Assembly: GCF_018687715.1 (NCBI RefSeq) | Contig: NC_056765.1 | Location: 15,744,501-15,808,500 of the forward strand | DNA: 64,000 bases | Direction: 5' to 3' | Source: Carya illinoinensis | Lineage: Eukaryota > Streptophyta > Magnoliopsida > Fagales > Juglandaceae | Part shown: positions 57,468-64,000 of the stretch, in pieces | Layout of the letters: every line of letters starts with the position of its first letter | How positions within the stretch are numbered: position 1 is the first letter of the stretch | The notes under the pieces: model-generated | Seen by the model: the letters and a program-made list of their open reading frames with translations, nothing else | The model's database searches: none | Told to the model about the DNA's origin: nothing | Translations under genes and position numbers: made by a program

Positions 57468-60400
57468 TCAAAGTGCGTCAGTTAGTCGTAAAGACCAATC
57501 TTTGCGGCTTGGGTTAACCGTCTTTTCCAAAATTTTTTTGATCTCCCGATTAGATACCTCAACTTGACCACTTGTTTGTGGATGATAAGGGGTAGCAACC
57601 TTATGAGTAATACCATATTTTCGCATTAAGGCCTCGAAAGGCTTATTACAAAAATGTTTGCCCCCATCACTGATAATGGCTCGAGGTGTTCCAAACCTTG
57701 ATAAAATATTTTCTTTCAGAAATTTCAGTACTACTTTGTGGTCATTGTTTTTGCATGGAACAGCCTCAATCCATTTGGACACATAATCCACAGCTACCAA
57801 AATGTAGAGATTGCCAAAAGAAACTGGGAAGGGTCCCATGAAATCAATGCCCCAACAATCAAATATTTCAACAACCAAGATTGGATTTAATGGCATCATA
57901 TTCCGGCGGGTAATCCCTCCCAATTTTTGACAGCGCTCACAAGTTTTACAAAATTCATGGGTGTCTTTGAAAATGGTAGGCCAATAGAAGCCACATTGCA
58001 AAATTTTAAAAGCAGTTTTCTTTCCAGAAAAGTGGCCACCACATGCCCCAGAGTGACAAAAAGATATCACACTTTGAAATTCGTTATTGGGAACACATCG
58101 TCTAATTATCTGATCTGGGCAATATTTAAACAGATATGGATCATCCCAAAAGAATTTTCTTACCTCCACAAAAAATTTCCTTTTATCTTGTTGAGTCCAA
58201 ATGTGAGGAATTTCACCTGTAGCAAGAAAATTAGCAATGTCAGCATACCATGGCACTTGAGATATACCAAAGAGTTGCTCATCTGGAAATGTGTCTTTAA
58301 TAGGAACTGTCTCTACGGAATCTGAAAGAACAAGTCTAGACAGATGATCAGCAACGACATTCTCAACTCCTTTTTTATCTTTGATTATCAAATCAAATTC
58401 TTGCAACAAAAGGATCCATCTAAGTAACCTGGGCTTTGCATCTTTTTTCGCTAAAAGGTACTTTAACGCAGCATGATCAGTAAAGATGACAATTTGAGAT
58501 CCAATCAAATAAGAGCGAAATTTGTCAAGTGCAAAAATTACTGTAAGTAGCTCTTTTTCAGTTGTTGAATAATTCATTTGAGTACTGTTTAAAGTTCTAC
58601 TTGCATAATAAATAACACAAGGCTTGTTGTCCCTACGTTGGCCCAATACAGCTCCAACAGCATAATCACTAGCATCACACATAATCTCAAATGGTAAATT
58701 CCAATCAGGTGATCGCATAATTGGGGCTGAAATCAACATACCTTTTAGCTTTGTAAAAGCTAACTCACAATCATCAGTCCACACAAAAGAATTTTCTTTT
58801 GACAATAAATTGCACAAAGGTCTAGAAATTGTGTTGAAGCCTTTAATGAACCTCCTGTAAAAACCTGCATGACCTAGAAAAGATCTGATATCCCTGATGT
58901 TCTTTGGGATGGGCAACTTAGAAATTAATTCAATTTTGGCCTTGTCCACTTCAAAACCTTGAGAAGAAACAATGTGACCAAGAACCATCCCTTGAGTGAC
59001 CATAAAATGACACTTCTCCCAGTTTAAAATCAAATTCTTTTCTTTGCATCTAATCAGCACTTTTTCCAAATGAGTCAAACATTCATCAAATGAATCACCA
59101 AAAATAGAAAAATCATCCATGAATATTTCAACGAAACGCTCTACCATGTCACTGAATATGCTCATCATGCATCGTTGAAATGTAGCAGGAGCATTACAAA
59201 GTCCGAATGGCATCCTTCGATATGCAAAGGTACCAAATGGACATGTAAATGTGGTCTTTTCTTGATCTTCAGGAGCAATTTCAATTTGGTTATATCCAGA
59301 ATAACCATCTAGGAAGCAATAGAACTTATGGCCCGCTACACGTTCAATGATTTGATCCATGAATGGTAGGGGAAAATGATCCTTTTTGGTGACAGAATTC
59401 AGTTTTCTGTAGTCAATGCACATACGCCAACCAGTGGTAACTCTAGTTGGGATCAATTCATTGTTAGCATTCTTAACTACAGTCACACCAGATTTCTTGG
59501 GTACCACCTGCGTGGGACTAACCCATTTGCTGTCAGAAATAGGGTAAATGATCCCTATATCTAGAAGTTTTAACACCTCTGCTCTGACAACTTCTTTCAT
59601 GTTGGGGTTCAGTCTACGCTGCATTTCTCTAGAGGGTTTAGAATTGTCCTCTAGATAAATCCTATGGGTACAAATCAAAGGACTGATACCTTTGATATCA
59701 GCTATGGTCCATCCTATTGCCTCTTTGTGTTCGATTAGAACACCAATTAATTTTTTCTCCTGAATTTCATCCAGTCTTGATGAAATGACCACTGGTAATG
59801 TCTCTGCTTGGCCTAAGAATGCATATTTGAGATCAGCAGGTAGAGGTTTCAAGTCGAGTTTTGGTGTTTGCACACTTGAAGGGAGAGACACGACATCATG
59901 AGGTGGTAATTCCTCAAAACGTGTTCTCCATTTATCAGTGTCCATTATAGGAGTAGATTCTAGCAAAAAATTCAGAGATGCAAGCACAGAATCATCATCA
60001 AAATTTTCACCATGAACCAAACAAGCCTCAAGAGGGTCAGAAAAACTTGACAAATCAAATTTATTTTGAACAAGAGTTTGGATCAGATTCACTTCCTGCA
60101 CATCATCATCATCACCAGGTTGTTTGCAAATATTGAAAATATTTAACTCCAAAGTCATGTTGCCAAAAGAAATTACCATCACACCACTCCTACAATTTAT
60201 TAAAGCATTTGAGGTCGCAAGGAACAGCCTTCCCAAAATTATAGGAATTTGAGTGCAAACATCAAAGACAGGTTCCGTGTCCAAAACAATGAAATCCACT
60301 GGAAAATAAAATTTTCCTACTTGAACTAGCACATCCTCAACTATCCCTCTCGGTATTTTAATTGAACGATCAGCAAGTTGGAGTGTTACCTTGGTGGGTT

Positions 60401-61760
60401 TAAGTTCACCAGGACCCAACTGCTCATATACCGAGTAGGGTAGGAGGTTAACACTAGCTCCAAGGTCAAGTAAAGCTTTTTCAATTTTAAAATTTCCAAT
60501 CACGCAGGAAATTGTTGGAGAACCTGGGTCTTTGTACTTTGGTGGTGAATTGTTCTGGAGGATGGCGCTTACCTGCTCAGTGAGGAAAGCCTTCTTCTGC
60601 ACCTTCATCGTACGCTTTACTGTGCATAAATCTTTCAAAAATTTAGCATGCGAAGGAATCTGTTTAATTGCATCCAACAAAGGAATGTTGATTTTTACTT
60701 GTTTAAAAATTTCAAGAATATCAGCATTTTGAACCAGTTTGTGAGAATGTTGCAATCTTTGGGGAAATGGTGCAGGTATTGGGGCTTTCACAGACACATC
60801 TAATTCAACCTTATCAAGTTCACCATCACTCTTGGAATTTAAAGAGTTGTTGGTCTCATCAACTTTTGTTGTTGAAATACTCTTATCAATTATTTTTCCA
60901 CTGCGTAGAGTGGTGATGGACTTGGCATGTTCAAATTTTGAATCAGAGGGATTTGAATTTCTTACCTCAAATTTACTTTTTGGATTTGGCTGAGGTTGAG
61001 TAGGAAACTTATCCTTTTCTTGAGCATGTAATGCAGAGGTCAAGTCGCTGATAGAACTTCTCATCTCAGTAATGGCCTGCATTGTCTGAGTGTTGATATT
61101 TGCTTGTCCCTGCATAAAAGCCTGTAATGTTTCCTCAAGGGTTTTCTTATGTGGAGGCACATAAGGAGTAGAAGAAGATGGCCCTTGAGGATTTTGATTT
61201 ATATTGGACTCATTCCTCCAACTAAAATTGGGATGATTTCTCCATCCAGGATTGTATGTTTCCGAATATGGGGAAGAAAATGGTCTCCGATAAGAGTTCA
61301 TGACATTTGCTTGTTCGTGCAACACCTCTTTAAAAGCAGGGATTGTTGGACAATCCTGAGTTAGGTGTCCACTAATTTCACAAATGCCACAATTTTCTTC
61401 TTCTTTTTCACTGGCCTTAACCGAGTTTACCTTCCTAAGTTCCATGGCTTCGACTTTTCTTGTCAGACTTGCTATCCTAGCATTTACATCATCATTTCCT
61501 TTGAGAACATACATACCTTCTTGAGACATGGCACTGAGCTTGGACTTATTTGACCGATCAGAACGATCTGTGTTATCCCAAGATTGGGCATTTTCAGCTA
61601 ACTGGTCAAAATAGTCCCAAGCGTCATCAGGATCTTTATTTAGAAAATCACCATTACACATCATTTCTACAAACTGACGCATTTGAGATGTTAAACCTTC
61701 ATAGAAGAAACTAATGGTGCGCCAAGTTTCATAGCCATGATGTGGGCAAGTTAGCAACAA
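57468..61760 (-). CDS. pol: Athila gag (C-terminal)-protease-RT-RNase H-integrase
   Basis: 1430 codons. Residues 1-60 finish the capsid domain ([14 protein letters not shown]). Residues 124-137 form a complete CCHC knuckle (C124, C127, H132, C137). Protease residues 432-436 (DLGAS) use the Leu-containing Athila variant of the active site. RT spans ~700-950 with YRKLN (784-788) and FMDD (880-883). RNase H at ~1015-1100 has [12 protein letters not shown] and [10 protein letters not shown]. The integrase HHCC region is near 1240-1290, and the D, D and E of the core sit in the [15 protein letters not shown] and [11 protein letters not shown] blocks. The stop at the end is a single nonsense change; the frame at the gag end is displaced by a one-base difference in a homopolymer. 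Apart from these the enzymes look complete. Confidence 0.93.
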   Translation of the reverse strand: MLLTCPHHGYETWRTISFFYEGLTSQMRQFVEMMCNGDFLNKDPDDAWDYFDQLAENAQSWDNTDRSDRSNKSKLSAMSQEGMYVLKGNDDVNARIASLTRKVEAMELRKVNSVKASEKEEENCGICEISGHLTQDCPTIPAFKEVLHEQANVMNSYRRPFSSPYSETYNPGWRNHPNFSWRNESNINQNPQGPSSSTPYVPPHKKTLEETLQAFMQGQANINTQTMQAITEMRSSISDLTSALHAQEKDKFPTQPQPNPKSKFEVRNSNPSDSKFEHAKSITTLRSGKIIDKSISTTKVDETNNSLNSKSDGELDKVELDVSVKAPIPAPFPQRLQHSHKLVQNADILEIFKQVKINIPLLDAIKQIPSHAKFLKDLCTVKRTMKVQKKAFLTEQVSAILQNNSPPKYKDPGSPTISCVIGNFKIEKALLDLGASVNLLPYSVYEQLGPGELKPTKVTLQLADRSIKIPRGIVEDVLVQVGKFYFPVDFIVLDTEPVFDVCTQIPIILGRLFLATSNALINCRSGVMVISFGNMTLELNIFNICKQPGDDDDVQEVNLIQTLVQNKFDLSSFSDPLEACLVHGENFDDDSVLASLNFLLESTPIMDTDKWRTRFEELPPHDVVSLPSSVQTPKLDLKPLPADLKYAFLGQAETLPVVISSRLDEIQEKKLIGVLIEHKEAIGWTIADIKGISPLICTHRIYLEDNSKPSREMQRRLNPNMKEVVRAEVLKLLDIGIIYPISDSKWVSPTQVVPKKSGVTVVKNANNELIPTRVTTGWRMCIDYRKLNSVTKKDHFPLPFMDQIIERVAGHKFYCFLDGYSGYNQIEIAPEDQEKTTFTCPFGTFAYRRMPFGLCNAPATFQRCMMSIFSDMVERFVEIFMDDFSIFGDSFDECLTHLEKVLIRCKEKNLILNWEKCHFMVTQGMVLGHIVSSQGFEVDKAKIELISKLPIPKNIRDIRSFLGHAGFYRRFIKGFNTISRPLCNLLSKENSFVWTDDCELAFTKLKGMLISAPIMRSPDWNLPFEIMCDASDYAVGAVLGQRRDNKPCVIYYASRTLNSTQMNYSTTEKELLTVIFALDKFRSYLIGSQIVIFTDHAALKYLLAKKDAKPRLLRWILLLQEFDLIIKDKKGVENVVADHLSRLVLSDSVETVPIKDTFPDEQLFGISQVPWYADIANFLATGEIPHIWTQQDKRKFFVEVRKFFWDDPYLFKYCPDQIIRRCVPNNEFQSVISFCHSGACGGHFSGKKTAFKILQCGFYWPTIFKDTHEFCKTCERCQKLGGITRRNMMPLNPILVVEIFDCWGIDFMGPFPVSFGNLYILVAVDYVSKWIEAVPCKNNDHKVVLKFLKENILSRFGTPRAIISDGGKHFCNKPFEALMRKYGITHKVATPYHPQTSGQVEVSNREIKKILEKTVNPSRKDWSLRLTDAL

Positions 61761-62359
61761 TTTTTTAAAACGTTCCCAACACTGAAAAAAAGTTCATTTT
61801 CCTTTTGAGAAAAATTCATAATATTTATGCGAAGAGTGTTGGTCCTATGAGTAGGAAAAAACTTTTTTAAAAATTCTCTTTGCATTTTTTGCCAGGTGCC
61901 AATAGATCTTGGTCTCATGGAGTTCAACCAATTTTTAGCTTTTTCTTTTAGAGAGAAAGGAAACAACTTTAATCTGACCACATCATCATTGATAGTTTGA
62001 GTTTGTAAAGTTGCACAAACCTCTTCAAATTCTTTTAGATGCAAATAAGGACTTTCTGAATCCAAGCCATGAAACTTGGGAAGTAATTGGATTACTCCCG
62101 GTTTTAAATCAAAATTTCCCATATTCGTAGGAAAAATCATACAAGATGGAGTACTTGTCCTTGTAGGCTGCAAATATTCACGCAAAGTTCTCATTTGCGG
62201 ATTATTTTGTGCCTCTTCATCGTCATGAACACTACAATTGTCAGCCATTGTATCAGATTGAGAATTTTTAGAATCACTTGACAAAGTATCAACCAATTCA
62301 CTTAAAATGGTTTCCTCTCTTCTCAATCTACCCGTTTGATCACGTTGCCACGAGATCAT
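61751..62359 (-). CDS. gag: Athila gag N-terminal part (frame-shifted from pol)
   Basis: 202 codons. Residues ~85-185 match the Athila-type capsid ([46 protein letters not shown]). It runs out of frame at a 7-base homopolymer near 61784-61790 (A run on plus), where a 1-nt length change would account for the break with 57468-61760. In Athila elements gag and pol normally form one long frame. The start ATG is ~260 bases after the primer site. Confidence 0.88.
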   Translation of the reverse strand: MISWQRDQTGRLRREETILSELVDTLSSDSKNSQSDTMADNCSVHDDEEAQNNPQMRTLREYLQPTRTSTPSCMIFPTNMGNFDLKPGVIQLLPKFHGLDSESPYLHLKEFEEVCATLQTQTINDDVVRLKLFPFSLKEKAKNWLNSMRPRSIGTWQKMQREFLKKFFPTHRTNTLRINIMNFSQKENELFFSVGNVLKNCC

Positions 62360-62622
62360 TCATCATAGAGGATTGATCCTAGAAAAATAAAATAAAATGC
62401 AAAACAAGCAATAAAGTAAAAGAATTTTTTTTTTTAATTTATTTATATATATATATATCTTTTTTTTGAATGAGATTACCATATGGAATGAAGATGGAAG
62501 CAATGTTAAATGCTCTCTTTTCTGGAAAACAAATCGTACCTGCAAAAAGAATATGAAAAACAATTAGCAAAAGATTACTAAATTTTTTTTTTTTTTCTAA
62601 AAAAAATTATCACACGTTGCAA
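62360..62622 (-). other. Athila leader
   Basis: Between primer site and gag: poly(T)/poly(A) runs and a TATATATA tract (62440-62458), no ORF of note. Confidence 0.7.
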
Positions 62623-62640
62623 TCCCCGACAACGGCGCCA
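62623..62640 (-). other. Primer binding site (tRNA-Asp type)
   Basis: Minus strand reads TGGCGCCGTTGTCGGGGA, the primer site typical of Athila and related elements. Confidence 0.9.
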
Positions 62641-62646
62641 AAAACT

Positions 62647-64000
62647 TGATTGCGACTAAACTATGACTCAAATTAATGAATCAAAAATCTAGTGCAGTTT
62701 TACCTGCAAGTATACAGGCGTTGTAGTATCTTACAGGATCGTATCCACAGGGATTGACTTTTGTGATAAAGAAATAAATTCAGACAATAAAATGAAATTA
62801 CTAAAAGAAACGTACTATCAAATGAAGATTGATAAAATGAATGGAAAAAGACTAAGGTTTCGAGGATCCATCTAATAATTTATGATATTGTTTCCGATCG
62901 ATTTACTTCAATTAAACTAGAATAATGATTCCGTTTAATTGGTAGATTTAGCATTTAAGATCGAGAAAAACAGACGCTTATGATTGAGCGTGAACGATTG
63001 ATGGTTAAAACATTTACAAATCTATTTGAATACCACAGGGATTCCTCAAGCATTCACTGTATTCAGAAATCACAATGAATCAAGACGAGTATATAGATAA
63101 TCAAATTTTCCAAATAAAAACTTTCAATCAATCAAACTCGCAAAAAAGATTTTACGTTGATTCGGAAACAATATGTATATCATTAAACTTCACCTCTAAC
63201 CTTAGTATGAAAATTTAGCCAAACATATTTATCACAAATAATATAGAAATCATATAAATATTATTCATTAGAAAATTAAAATGAAATACAAGAAATACTA
63301 GGCAACAATTTAGAAACAACAAAATTTTAAATCTAGTCAACATTGAAAGAATAAAGCTCACAACGTTATTAAAATGCATAAAACAGAAATTGAAACTAAG
63401 TTGTAGCCCAATGCCAAAAGAAAAACACGAATAATCGAAAAGGAATTCAACTCCAACCACTTCACATGTCCCTTTCTTCCACTCACAAGTCCCCACTCTA
63501 TTCCTTTCACTCTACACCCACCAATTGCTTTCAACTCTTCCCTCTCTCCTTTCCGTGTCTCTTCCCCCACTTCTCCCTCAATGTCCCTCCTGGTTCTCTT
63601 CAACCAACCTCTATTTATAGCAGAAAAAGCAATAGCCGAACAACTCCACTTGCCTCTTGAAGAATCAATCAATTTCCTTAATTCCGGTTCCATGTTCCCC
63701 TCTCCTTCATCCATTACTTTATACCCCCTTTAATCACGGCACCTCACCAATCTATACATTACTTCTGCTGCTAGCCGAATCAAAAAGGGAGAAGAAAAAT
63801 TCAATTTCTCCACCTCTTGCTGCCAAACCGAAAGTGAAGAATAAAAGTCAAGAAAATCAGCTGCACTACTCCTCCTTCTCTTTCGGTCCATGTTTTCTGC
63901 ATGTGTAACTGTTTGTGTTTTAACTTTTCTGCATGTGTGTCTGTTTGTGTCACCGAATGATCATGTGATTTTTCTGTTTTCTGCATGTGTTTTTTTTTTG
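62647..64000 (-). repeat. Athila 5' LTR (right copy, cut by the window)
   Basis: First 1354 bases of the LTR in plus orientation, collinear with 53961-55314. Confidence 0.93.

Larger units (their letters stand above)
53961..64000 (-). mobile_element. Athila-type Ty3/gypsy retrotransposon, nearly intact, cut by the window end
   Basis: A left LTR (53961-55862) is repeated from 62647 to the window end. The tRNA-Asp-type primer site lies beside the right LTR and a G-rich polypurine tract beside the left, so the element reads on the minus strand. Gag, protease, RT, RNase H and integrase are all present in order with only two clear lesions. The LTR overlap differs at about ten positions in ~1350 bases by eye, suggesting a young insertion. 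The TSD cannot be checked because the right end is outside the window. Confidence 0.93.

Overview
This is repeat-rich intergenic DNA from a plant nuclear genome, almost certainly a eudicot. The evidence is Ty3/gypsy chromovirus and Athila elements, a plant-type LINE (DUF4283 ORF1, zf-RVT, RNase H), an Ac-like hAT pseudogene, U-rich introns and captured plant gene fragments. A MITE-like repeat at 26.9 kb recalls ones I associate with Juglandaceae, but that assignment is only a weak inference. I see no intact host gene, tRNA, rRNA or CRISPR. Nearly everything that can be named is a transposable element or a relic of one.

Layout. (1) 1-11766 is a non-autonomous LTR retrotransposon read on the minus strand. 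Its ~2.7 kb internal region has no pol genes but holds an ORF built partly from a dynamin-related protein fragment and probably an EXO70-like fragment. Its left LTR is split at 361/8689 by a nested 8.3 kb chromovirus (362-8688, minus) with a perfect 5-bp target duplication, CACAT. That chromovirus keeps gag, protease, part of RT-RNase H and a chromodomain, but has lost the integrase core and the protease-RT linker. (2) 13114-16020 is a second small gene-capturing LTR element (plus; TSD TATTC). Its 517-codon ORF fuses fragments recognisable as beta-tubulin, a TRAF-type zinc-finger protein and a phytepsin-type aspartic protease. (3) 17289-18345 is a compact 1.06 kb non-LTR element with a 10-bp TSD and several hairpins. 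(4) About 19.65-25.7 kb holds a degraded LINE (minus). (5) 26-36 kb holds a MITE-like repeat, AT-rich duplications, a nested tandem-repeat array and an hAT transposase pseudogene. (6) 36251-44163 is a LARD-like element: large chromovirus-type LTRs around a 3.4 kb non-coding core. It is followed by a solo LTR (45671-47730) and a rearranged LTR fragment (49375-50423) of the same LTR superfamily. (7) 51.8-53.96 kb is an old LTR-like stretch. (8) 53961 to beyond the window end is a young, almost intact Athila element (minus).

How parts relate. The chromovirus at 362-8688, the LARD, the solo LTR and the truncated LTR share LTR sequence, so the LARD probably depended on an autonomous relative of the chromovirus. 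The two gene-capturing elements share short LTRs, a tRNA-iMet-like primer site, the same CTTGAGGACAAG tail before the polypurine tract, and a coiled-coil ORF overlapping a captured-gene ORF; they may be one family. The most notable single observation is a 96-nt, T-rich, frame-preserving GT...AG insertion between gag and protease in the chromovirus. It looks like a small intron.
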